A DNA stretch of 64,000 nt from Pictodentalium vernedei (Eukaryota > Mollusca > Scaphopoda > Dentaliida > Dentaliidae), in assembly GCA_031216915.1 (NCBI GenBank), contig CM062291.1, forward strand, positions 31,115,023 through 31,179,022. The letters are read 5' to 3'. The position numbers and the translations under genes were made by a program. The notes below the pieces were generated by a model, which saw only the letters and a program-made list of their open reading frames with translations, ran no database searches and was not told the DNA's origin. This document shows, piece by piece, positions 55,010 through 63,826 of the stretch (its first letter is position 1; each line of letters starts with the position of its first letter).

Positions 55010-55149
55010 AGAAAAATTTCAGACACTGTTTTTCAATTTTCACCATTTTGATCCATTTTATCTACTAGTTAATTAACTCAGAGTTGTCAATTTACACCTG
55101 TAATTACATTGAATATAATTCCATAACTGAGTCTCTATTGTTATATTTG

Positions 55150-56090
55150 AAGTGTTTATTGTCTCCCACTTTTTGAAAAAAACGGGAGATATTAAATTTG
55201 GGGTGTCCTTCCATGTTTTTTCATTTCCAGACTCTAACTTTCCTTACTGTGACCGAATTTCGATGAAATTTGGGTAGTAGACCACTTTCATCAATTGTGG
55301 GTCCAAGTTCGAATATGGGCATTTTCCGTGCATATTTAATTAGGTTGCTGAAATTTGATTGGCTGACGGTTTCCAGGCTCTAACTTTCCTTAAAATCAAC
55401 CGATTTCGATGAAATTTCATATATAGATTACTTCCATCAATACTTAGGTCAAGTTCGAATGTGGGAAATTTTGTACCGAAAATCTGTCCGTCTGCCATTT
55501 CTTCTGCTGGACTAAAAGCCGTATTTATGAACCGATCTTGACGTAACTTCTTGGGTATCTTTGTTATCATTGTGAGACCAGAATATGTGTTTTGGGGTTT
55601 GGTCCAAAATTCAAGATAGCTACCAGTGGCCATTTTGATCCGAAATTGAGTGTAATCAATTTTTTTGTTCAGAACTTCTATATGAACGTTCGGATGTGAA
55701 TAATTTTTTGTATGAATGTTTAGTATCATAAAGTACATCTCATATAATACAGGTTTTGTTCTCGTACAAAAATTATGCAAATTAGGGAACCTTTGATTTA
55801 TTCAGTGCTACGACTAATACTCAGAAAGTGCACACCTTCCGTGTTTTTTGTTTCCAGACTCTAACTTGCCTTACAGTCAGTCGATTTCGATGAAATTTGG
55901 GTAGTAGATCACTTTCATCAATTGTGGGTCCAAGTTTGAACATGGGCATTTTCTGTGCATATTTAATTAGGTTGCTTAAATTTGATTGGCTGATGGTTTC
56001 CAGACTCTAACTTTTCTTAGAGTCAACCGATTTCAATGAAATTTCATATATGGATTACTTTTCACATCAGTTTAATGTAATATGTCTTAT
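55150..56090 (+). mobile_element. Hairpin-capped repeat, family C (5' part, repeated segments)
   Basis: Cap hairpin 55162-55189 (TCTCCCACTTTTT, GAA, AAAACGGGAGA). CCAGACTCTAACTTTCCTTA and GATTTCGATGAAATTT recur at about 55230, 55375, 55855 and 56000, and TTTAATTAGGTTGCT twice. The 146-codon minus-strand frame (55340-55780) is a repeat by-product. No 3' terminus identified. Confidence 0.65.
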
Positions 56091-56439
56091 ACAGTCTTAA
56101 TTTTTAGTGATTCTCACAGTTATACTCCACATCACTTTACTTGCTTTGACAGTGACCTCCGTGAAAATAAATCTGATAACCACTGTCTGAAGCACTGTCT
56201 CTTCTAAATAACTTCCACTTGCAACTCAACTATATTTCACTGGATGCATTAATTCCCCTTGAAACTGCTGCCTAGCGGGAGACATGAATTCACTGAATTT
56301 ACTTGTTCAACACACAGATTATACACAACTATGACAATACGAAACATTAACTAATTAACAGAAGAGATTATCTGTCTTCAATAGCAGGTTAAATTTCAAG
56401 TGATGAGTAGTTGCTGGTAATTGAAAGTAGGAGAAATGC

Positions 56440-57690
56440 TCTCGCAAACAGAGACTTTCCGTGGGACAAAGACAGGAAATTGCTCATTTTAATGCGAAAT
56501 TTCAAAATTTTTACAAGCTGGGTGGAACCATGGTCGACCTGGGGCACATGTGCTTGACAAAGAGTATCCAAATTAGTGGAATTTTGTCATTTTGAGGAGG
56601 TGGACTGGGTCGGGGGGATAAAATGATTCTGAATGGTCCTTCAAAAGTTAGTGGACAGAAATAAAAAATTGCAAATAATGAATCTTGTTATTTGAGCAGA
56701 AAAATAAAACTTTTTGGGGTATGTTGAAGCCTGATCCTTCAGAAGACAGGAAATTGCTCCTTTTAATGCCAATTTTAAAAAAAATTTCCATGCCAGGTTG
56801 AACCATGGTCAACCCAGCACACATTTGCTTGGCATGGTGTATCCAAATTAGTGGAATTTAGTCACTATTGTGGGGTGGGGGTTGAGGGGGTAAAATGATT
56901 CTCGATGGTCGTTCAAAAGTTAGTGGACAGAAATAAAAAAAAAACAAATAATGAATCTTGTTATTTGTGCGGAAAAAATAAAACTTTTTGGGGTATGTTG
57001 AAGTAGGAATTGATCCTTTGGAAGACAGGAAATTGGACCTTTTAATGCCAAATTTTGGGGTATGTTGAAGTAGGAATTGATCCTTCAGAAGACAGGAAAT
57101 GGCTCCTTTTAATGCCAAATTAAAAAATGTTCCCATGCTGGGTCGAACTATGGTCAACCCGGCACACATGTGCTTGGCTAGATTTATCCAGATTAGTGGA
57201 ACTTAGTCACTATGAGGGAGCAGGAGGGGCGTGAAATAATTCAGAATGGTAATTCAAAAGTTAGTGGGCTGAAATAAAAAAAATAAAAAAATGAATCTTG
57301 TTATTTGAGCAGAAAAAAATAAAACTTTTTGGGGTGTGTTAAAGAAGGAATTGATCCTTCAGAAGACAGGAAATTGCGCATTTTAATGCAAAACCATGGT
57401 TTACCCCGGCACACATGTGCTTGGCAAGGTGTGTGCAAATTAGTGGAATTTAGTCACTATGGTGTGTGTGGGGGGGGGGTGTGAAATGATTCAGGATGGT
57501 CAATTCAGAAATTAGTGGACAGAAATAAAAAAATTCAAATAATGAATCTTGTTATTTGAGCAGAAAAAATAAAACTTTCTGGGGTATGTTGAAGTAGGAA
57601 TTGATCCTTCAAAAGACAGGAAATTGCTCCTTTTAATGCCAAATTTTAAAATTTTTCCATGCTGGGCCGAACCATCAGGTTCTGGATGGA
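56440..57690 (+). repeat. Tandem array of 250-340 bp units
   Basis: AATCTTGTTATTTG at 56681, 56954, 57294 and 57545; AGACAGGAAATTG at about 56744, 57023, 57362 and 57611. Also GGCACACATGTGCTTGGC and TTAGTGGACAGAAATAAAA per unit. The long unit includes a 63-bp internal duplication at 57000-57120. Confidence 0.92.
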
Positions 57691-57749
57691 AAAATGATGG
57701 GATTATGTCCAGGTTGGGGAGGTGCCCCCCTGATATTCGACCTTGGTTG

Positions 57750-57900
57750 CAGGCCTGCTAGGCAGTTGTTTCTTGTCTGCCTATATAGGCAGCCAAGACT
57801 TGATAACAAACAACTGTCAAGGTACTTAAAATGTAACTTGCATGTTTACCCACAGACTGCATGTTGGGGCATCTATTTTGTTGCAATAAAAAATTGTGGA
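57750..57900. repeat. Hairpin family K, copy 2
   Basis: GTTTCTTGTCTGCCTATATAG and GCAGCCAAGACTTG, followed by AACAAACAACTGTCAAGGTAC and GACTGCATGTTGGGGCATC as in copy 1. Confidence 0.75.
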
Positions 57901-58099
57901 AGATGGAATCATTCTCCTAAGAGTTAATGCAACAATAATATGATTTTGTTGGGCATTAAACTTTATCAGATGAGCATAGGTGATTAGCAACCCTGGAAAA
58001 TGAGCTCATCAGTTTATGTTCACGAATGAATGAAACAAGAATTCATTTCCAGGGCATTGAAAATTGTGGATGTCCTGATATTAATATAACAATAATATG

Positions 58100-58225
58100 A
58101 TTTTCGAGACACCATCATTATGTACTCTTGGCATTTAAGAAGGTACATTGAGTTGATGGTGTGCTTCAGATTTTATCAGACACCATCATTATGTACTCTT
58201 GACATTTGAGAAAGTACATGGAGTT
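58100..58225 (+). repeat. Two-copy tandem duplication
   Basis: GACACCATCATTATGTACTC at 58108 and 58179, each followed by TTGRCATTTRAGAARGTACA. Confidence 0.9.
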
Positions 58226-58279
58226 GTTCTGCAGTAGGAAAAGGGTTATACATGGCCTGAAAGATTATTTTTATTTCAG

Positions 58280-58344
58280 ATCATTTCGAAAAAAGATGCC
58301 GAGTTCAAAGATGTGGATTCGAGAGTGAGATCATCTACTCAAAA
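58280..58344 (+). CDS. Coiled-coil (centriolin-like?) gene, exon 7 recognised
   Basis: TTTATTTCAG acceptor and GTAAGT donor enclose 65 bp: 21 codons plus two bases, entering in phase 0. The peptide is IISKKDAEFKDVDSRVRSST then Q and a split codon completed as Asn by exon 8. It continues the helix from LLREINQ of exon 6, or from the longer splice form. A beta MITE starts 31 bp after the donor. Small size makes this exon individually weaker, but phase agreement on both sides supports it. Confidence 0.82.
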
Positions 58345-58374
58345 GTAAGTTATAACTTGATTGTAATAACTATG

Positions 58375-58595
58375 TTAATCCTTTACCTAACATGAAAAGC
58401 AGACGACACTTGCAAAAAAAATTCTTGAATAACTAATTTTTTTCATTTTTTGTCTCAAAAATATAGGTTATGACCCCTCGTTGGAACGAGCTCGTTCCAA
58501 CGAGGGGTCATAACCTATGTTTTTGAGACAAATAATGAAAATTAATTGGCGATTTTTGAGAATAGCACTGGCCGTTACGTTAGGTAAAGGGTTAA
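58375..58595. mobile_element. Foldback MITE, TTAA family beta (intact, short loop)
   Basis: TTAATCCTTTACCTAACATG to CGTTAGGTAAAGGGTTAA. The core GTTGGAACGAGCTCGTTCCAAC is a palindrome without spacer. Confidence 0.93.
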
Positions 58596-58756
58596 TCCCT
58601 ACGTAACCAAATTTGGAGATGATGGTAATTTTCGAATTTTTTTATTTCCTTTAATTTCTGGTTTTGCATTTGTTATTGATGTATAAAAAATCTGAGAATT
58701 AGATTTATTCTGTGGGAATATATTTCATCTGTTCAGTTAATTGGATTCAAATTTTA

Positions 58757-59130
58757 ATGTAATCCAGTGGGGACGTGGTAGTTCAGTTGGTAGAGGTGCA
58801 GGCTGCAAGCCGAGAGGTCCTCGGTTCGAAAACCCACCTGTGGCAACCACGTTGTGTCCTTAGGCAAGACACTTCACCCCCATTGCCCACGTGGGGGCAT
58901 GGTGACATTGTGTACTAAGGCATACTGCACATCGATGGTGCACCTGTCTTCAACCAATGCTAACCCTGCTTGTGAGGAGTTGGTATGGTGGGGAGCTGAC
59001 AGTTGCTCGCCATTGCTCTGTGGTTCTCTCCATTTTCCTCCACCCGTAAAACTGTCACGGTCATGGTTAGCCATTGTGCAGAAATATGTGACCTTAAACA
59101 CCAATAAATAAATAAATAATGTGATCCAGT
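58757..59130 (+). mobile_element. Full-length tRNA-derived SINE, 12-bp target duplication
   Basis: ATGTAATCCAGT and ATGTGATCCAGT flank 58769-59118. The head is clearly tRNA-like: GTGGTAGTTCAGTTGGTAGA (A box), CTGCAAGCCGAGAGGTCC, and CGGTTCGAAAACCC (B box with one extra A). The shared body and tail CTTAAACACCAATAAATAAA follow. Best copy for the tRNA-headed form; the source tRNA is not certain. Confidence 0.95.
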
Positions 59131-59209
59131 ATTAATAGCAGACGACACTTGCCAAAATATTTCTTAAATAAATAAATTTTTACTGTTTTTGTCTCAAAAA
59201 CATAGCTTA

Positions 59210-59458
59210 TTAACTGTTAGAGTGCTAAATTATTTTTGGCCACCAAAATTTGTTCACATGTCTTTGCCTTGTTACAATTTATAGGAAAGTGCCTGTGGGC
59301 ACTCTCCTATAAATTGTAACAAGGCAAAACCTAACAGAGCAATTAATATCACTTCAAAGATAATATGAAGCACAGTCGCTGAATTTGAAGCCTTTAAGTT
59401 GCAGTACCTGCACTTCAGAATAAACCCAAATATGGGCTTCCAGCACTCTACAAGTTAA
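59210..59458 (+). mobile_element. TTAA hairpin family M, copy 1
   Basis: TTAACTGTTAGAGTGCT to AGCACTCTACAAGTTAA. Hairpin TTGCCTTGTTACAATTTATA and complement near the left. Copy 2 at 61139-61412. Confidence 0.88.
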
Positions 59459-59694
59459 CTCCTTGGATGCTGCTGGCAGACATTCTGACCCAAGATATGA
59501 AATCTCATGTTCTTGAAATGAGTTTTCTTTTGTCACATTTAACAAAATTTGCCCTGAAAATTGAATTGACTTATTGGTCAATATTTTCTGGAGTTAATAT
59601 TTAGATGTTTAATCAAATCTAGTCATGGCTGTTTCAAAGCAGCCATAACTAGATTTGGTGACAAAAAATATTTTGAAAATACTAAGTGGGTTAA
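59455..59694 (-). mobile_element. TTAA hairpin family G, copy 5 (reverse)
   Basis: TTAACTCCTTGGATGCTGCTG to AAGTGGGTTAAG, with hairpin AATCTAGTCATGGCTGTTTC near its right side. It shares the TTAA at 59455-59458 with the preceding element. Confidence 0.82.
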
Positions 59695-59696
59695 GA

Positions 59697-59770
59697 ATAA
59701 ACCCTCATTGGAACAACCTTGTTGGGCTTGTTCAAGTGAAGGGTCATAGGTTATGTTTTTCAGAAGAAAA
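59697..59770. mobile_element. TTAA beta MITE fragment
   Basis: CCCTCATTGGAACAACCTTG and GGGTCATAGGTTATGTTTTT; no termini. A similar remnant (ACGACACTTGCC to ACATAGCTTA) sits at 59140-59209. Confidence 0.6.
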
Positions 59771-59911
59771 AAACAACAAAATATTGGGTGTCTTCCCACT
59801 AGACCAATTCCCCTTAGACCAACTACATAGTGTTTCTGATTAAGGGTTGATTAAGGATAATTAGGAAAACAATTATTTATAAAAATCTGCCCAACATCTA
59901 TAAAATATCGA

Positions 59912-60164
59912 CAAGCCAGAAAATGAGCAGACTATCATCTGAAAAATGAGGTCTTCAGATGGTGAATTTGGTGATGCTACCCTGCACAGCAGGGTAGCAT
60001 CACTAAATTTACCCTCTGTGAACCTCAACCTGAATCAAGGTCTCAAACATAATCAGAAAGAGATACCCAGAGGATCAACTGGCCCACTGTATGGGATAGC
60101 ATCAGCAAATTCCCCCTCTGGGGACCTCATTCTGCAAATGACAGACTGCTTATTTTCAGGCTTG
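59912..60164 (+). mobile_element. hAT MITE, copy 4 (253 bp)
   Basis: CAAGCCAGAAAATGAGCAG to TTATTTTCAGGCTTG, flanked by AATATCGA and AATATCAA. Hairpin GATGCTACCCTGC near the left end. Confidence 0.92.
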
Positions 60165-60456
60165 AATATCAATAACATTAAATACATTTATAAATATTTA
60201 TAAATATGTCAAATTATTGATATAGAATTATTTTAAAAGTAGAACACACCAGTTGGTCTAAGGGGAATTGGTCTTTTGTGAATTGGCCTCGTGGGAGTTG
60301 GTCTACAGGGAATTGGTCTGGTGGGAATGAACCAAATATTGCTGATGAATTTTGTGAATAATTTATTATTGCTGGCCGATTTATCCTGTTGACATTGTAT
60401 TGTCAGGAGAAACAAAATATTAAAAGTTATTGAACTTATTAGGCTATTATTTTTGT

Positions 60457-60840
60457 GTCGCTGCCCCACGAAGTGGGGAGCGACATATAGGGATTACTTT
60501 TGTCGTCTGTCGTCGTCCGCGTCACACTTTCTCTTATCCGCCACTCCTCTTTAACCTATGAATGGATTTTGATGAAACTTTCAGTGATTCTTTATCACAT
60601 CATGGCATTGTGCACCTCCTATTTTATTTTCTTGATCCGCTGTATTTTTTCCAGAGTTATGCCCCGTCTCCTTGCTTCGTCCGCGTCGTCCGCGTCACAC
60701 TTTCTCTTATCTGCCACTCCTCTTTAACCTATGAATGGATTTTGATGAAACTTTCAGTGATTCTTTATCACATAATGGCATTGTGCACCTCCTATTTTAT
60801 TTTTTGATCCGCTGTATTTTTTCCAGAGTTATGCCCCTTT
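60457..60840 (+). mobile_element. Hairpin-capped repeat, family D (5' part with 173-bp duplication)
   Basis: Cap hairpin 60457-60484: GTCGCTGCCCCAC-GAA-GTGGGGAGCGAC. GTCCGCGTCACACTTTCTCT at 60515 and 60688 marks a 173-bp tandem duplication holding GGATTTTGATGAAACTTTC. The three overlapping open frames are this duplication. No 3' end found. Confidence 0.7.
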
Positions 60841-60949
60841 TCCACTTAGAATTCTGTCTGAAACGCCAGGCGACACACGCCTTCCATGGAAGACTCACAT
60901 CTAAGTTCTGGAAATCTGGACAGTTTTGTGCAGCATTTTAAAAATTTCA

Positions 60950-61560
60950 CGGATCGCAGTGGCTCAGTGGCTATCGCACTGAATTTCAATCTAAAAGGTC
61001 CACCTTTCGATCTCATCAAGGGTAACTGCTTTGTATCCTTGGGCAAGGCACTTAATCTTGATTGTCCAAGTGTGGGCACTGTGATGCACAGTGATGCTGT
61101 ATGCTAAAGTGTACTGCATGTTGATGGTGCATTTGCCTTTAACTGGTAGAGTGCTAAATTATTTTTGGTTATCATAATTTGTTCACGTGACTTTGCCTTG
61201 TTACAATTTATGGGAGAGTGCCAACAGGCACACCGAGAGACACGCCAACCGGCACTCTCTCATAAATTGTAACAAGGCAAATCCTAACAGACTAAATAAG
61301 TTCACTTCTAAGATAAAGCGAAGCACATCCACTGAATATGAAGCCTTTAAGTTGTGGTACTTATTCTTCAGAGCAAAGCCCAAATATGGGCTTCCAGCAC
61401 TCTACCAGTTAACCAATGCTAGCTCTGCTTGTGTGGAGTTTGTACGTTGGGGAGTTTGACAGTTGCTTGGCACCGATTGGTGGTTCTCTGTGGGTACCTT
61501 GGCTTTCTCCACCCATAAAACTGCCCGACATGAGGTGACCATGGCTGTCAAACATATTAA
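60950..61560 (+). mobile_element. tRNA-derived SINE split by a family M element
   Basis: Head GCAGTGGCTCAGTGGCTATC, then TATCCTTGGGCAAGGCACTT. Interrupted at CCTTTAAC by the 61139-61412 insert, resumes TTAACCAATGCTAGCTCTGC and TGGTGGTTCTCTGTGGGTAC. The tail is lost. Confidence 0.85.
61139..61412 (+). mobile_element. TTAA hairpin family M, copy 2
   Basis: TTAACTGGTAGAGTGCT to AGCACTCTACCAGTTAA. The hairpin arms are longer than in copy 1 and the loop holds an extra short duplicated piece (AACAGGCACACCGAGAGACA). Confidence 0.9.
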
Positions 61561-61590
61561 CCCTTAAATCCTCAGATTAATTTTATGATA

Positions 61591-61841
61591 TTAACTCTTT
61601 ACCCAACGTAACGGCCAAAACCGGTCAGCGCTATTCTCAAAAATAGCCTATTAATTTTAATTATTTTTTCATTTTTTGTCTCAAAAACATAGGTTATGAC
61701 CCCTCATTGGAACGAGCTCATCGAGCTGGTTCCAATGAGGGGTCATAACCTATGTTTTTGAGACAAAAAATAAAAAAAAATAGTTATTCAAGAATTTTTT
61801 TTGCAAGTGTCGTCTGCTTTTCATGTTAGGTAAAGGGTTAA
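61591..61841. mobile_element. Foldback MITE, TTAA family beta (intact)
   Basis: TTAACTCTTTACCCAACGTAA to GTTAGGTAAAGGGTTAA. Arms CATAGGTTATGACCCCTCAT and complement. Confidence 0.93.
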
Positions 61842-62017
61842 CTACCATATACTTGTACAAAGCTGCAGATGAATTAGTGTTTCTACATAATTGTTAGCTG
61901 CCTGTTCAGGCAGACAAAAAAACTAATGTAAAAACGTCAAGATAAATGCCGCCTGCCAGAAGTGTTCTTCAAGAAGAATACACTCTGGGCCAATTTTTCA
62001 GTGCAATATATATTGAC

Positions 62018-62162
62018 AATAGTTCACTGCTCAGGTACGAATACTATTTTTATCCTCAAATGGGGCATGTGGAGAATTATTTCATGAGGCATCAGCCGAG
62101 TGAAATATCCGCACGGCCCATGAGAGGATAAAATTGTACTAGAATCAGAGCAGTGAACTTTT
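62018..62162. repeat. Inverted AGTTCACTGCTC/GAGCAGTGAACT with 120-bp spacer
   Basis: AGTTCACTGCTC at 62022 and GAGCAGTGAACT at 62147. The spacer has ATTTTTATCCTC and GAGGATAAAATT nested inside, so two short arms pair. Confidence 0.7.
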
Positions 62163-62177
62163 GTCTTTTGCATTGCG

Positions 62178-62294
62178 CTCGTTCTGATGAGGGGTCAAAA
62201 GCTATGTTTTGGAAGCAAAAAATGAAAATTTTTAGTTACACAAGAATTCTTTTTACGAGTGTCATCTGCCACTAGCGTTCAGTAAAGGGTTGAA
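62178..62294. mobile_element. TTAA beta MITE, right half
   Basis: CTCGTTCTGATGAGGGGTC, AAAGCTATGTTTTGG and GTTCAGTAAAGGGTTGAAG. Confidence 0.65.
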
Positions 62295-62678
62295 GACTGT
62301 CGCAATGTAATATTAAATAGTCTTCCTCATGTCAGTCCAGACTGTAAATATTAAAACTTAGGAACAGATTTAAATAAAAATAACACAAATCAGTATGTAT
62401 TATCAATTTTTTATTGTTTAAAAAGGAAAATTAAACACAAACTTAGCTTTAATATTGAGCATTTTGCACCGTTTTCAGGTGACTGGGCCAACTGGAAACA
62501 AGTCTCCTGAGTGTCCCAAACATTGGAGCATAAAAAAAATATTTTTCTGGAAAATATGTGTGTCCCAAATTATAGAGTGTCCCAATATATAGAGTAAATA
62601 CGGTAGTGTTAGATCTCCTGAAGAATTACAAGAATACATACAGTTGTATAATAAAATCTCTTATATTCATCATTGTAG
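62295..62678. other. Unannotated intron 7 sequence before exon 8
   Basis: Short direct repeats GAGTGTCCCAA three times at 62507-62585; otherwise nothing. CATTGTAG acceptor at 62671-62678. Confidence 0.55.
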
Positions 62679-62805
62679 CTTACATAAATTACAAGCTGAA
62701 CTGAATGCTGCAAGCATTAGAGAAAAACAGACGCTTAGTGCTTTGAGAGAGAGTGAAGATGTTTTGGCTAAACGAAGATCTGAAATATCTCGACTCCGAG
62801 AACAG
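62679..62805 (+). CDS. Coiled-coil (centriolin-like?) gene, exon 8 recognised
   Basis: CATCATTGTAG acceptor and GTGAGT donor. 127 bp completes the split Asn codon, then 42 codons ending in phase 0. The peptide begins LHKLQAELNAASIREKQTLS and continues ALRESEDVLAKRRSEISRLR then EQ. 'L.AL.E.EDVL..R..EI..L..Q' repeats the motif of exon 5 (LESTLGKRKSQL...), an internal coiled-coil repeat. The gene continues beyond the window, since no stop precedes the donor. Confidence 0.88.
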
Positions 62806-63499
62806 GTGAGTGAAATCTCGTCGTTTTTTTTTCATCACTATCATTAGACATTGGAACTCTTGGTAGGTATATTTTTATTAATGAGTGAAAATTGTTGGTA
62901 AGTCAGTTCTTTCCTCATTTCTTACTCATATTTTCTGTATAAATCTTTGGGGTATGGTAGTACATACAGTGTGTTGTAGAGATGAAGTTGTTGATGTTTG
63001 AAAACATGGAGGTGTACAAGTGATTATTTCCAAAGGTGTTGTACAGCAGGCTTGTTGTTTTGTTGTGAGTATTTGGCCTCGACCTCTATGGCCTGCCTGA
63101 TTTGGAAGTAACGATGGTGGCAAATGCCCTCCTAGAAGAATCTTGATAAACTTGATGATAATAAAAGGCAAGTTAGTACAGTAAACATTATGGAAGCATA
63201 CCAGGTCACTCTAAACCCTTGAGGGTGAGGAAAATGTTTTCCTAATTTTTATCACACGCCACACTTTGTAAGTCGAGCAGCTGTGCAGTGATTTCTAGCC
63301 AGGTCTTGGCTGGAAACCACTGCCAATGTAATTTGACTATTGTACACAGGACCTCTCAATTTTATGACAAGAGAGGGAGGATTTTTTTTTTTTTTTTGTT
63401 TGTTCGCAAAATAGTTGGAATCAGAAATTTAACTACTTACACTATTATGTGGCAAACCAATGTTTGTGCCTTGCCCAAGGACACAACGGATAAGCAAAG
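62806..63499. other. Intron 8 sequence, largely unannotated
   Basis: A family K remnant at 63280-63340 (AGTGATTTCTAGCCAGGTCT, GGCTGGAAACCACTG) and a T tract at 63382-63399. No further exon recognised before the window ends. Confidence 0.5.
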
Positions 63500-63770
63500 T
63501 TAGAAAAATTGATAAATTTGTCCCTGGAGTGCAAGATGGCTTTGCAATGCTTTAGCATCGCAAAGCCTTCTTGCACTCAAGGGACAAAATACACCACCAC
63601 CCATGCTATTCTGTAGATTATGAGGCCTAAAACATAAACCAAGAACATGAACTTTTGATGGCAAAGAAATAATTACAAAAATAAAAAATAAAAATCTGCC
63701 CGCCCACATGCAGTTTTACAAATAATGGCCTGAGAAACAGAAGATCTACTTTGTGGGGCCAAAACTAGAC
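63500..63770 (+). mobile_element. Hairpin repeat family F, copy 3
   Basis: Hairpin 63520-63585 (GTCCCTGGAGTGCAAG against TTGCACTCAAGGGAC) and the conserved tract to GGCCTGAGAAACAGAAG. Confidence 0.85.
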
Positions 63771-63826
63771 TTTATACTTGTGCCGCAGTCATGACATAGC
63801 TGTAGATGCTGAAAGTGATCTTAAAC

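Noticed and set aside
54888-55076. Proline-rich small protein
   Set aside because: Produced by two poly-C tracts that lie at the end of a MITE.
55340-55780. 146-codon minus-strand open frame
   Set aside because: Consists of family C repeat segments that recur in neighbouring positions without the frame.
58769-58850. Functional tRNA gene
   Set aside because: A and B boxes are present, but the acceptor and anticodon stems do not close, there is an extra base in the B box, and the sequence continues into a SINE body with target duplications.
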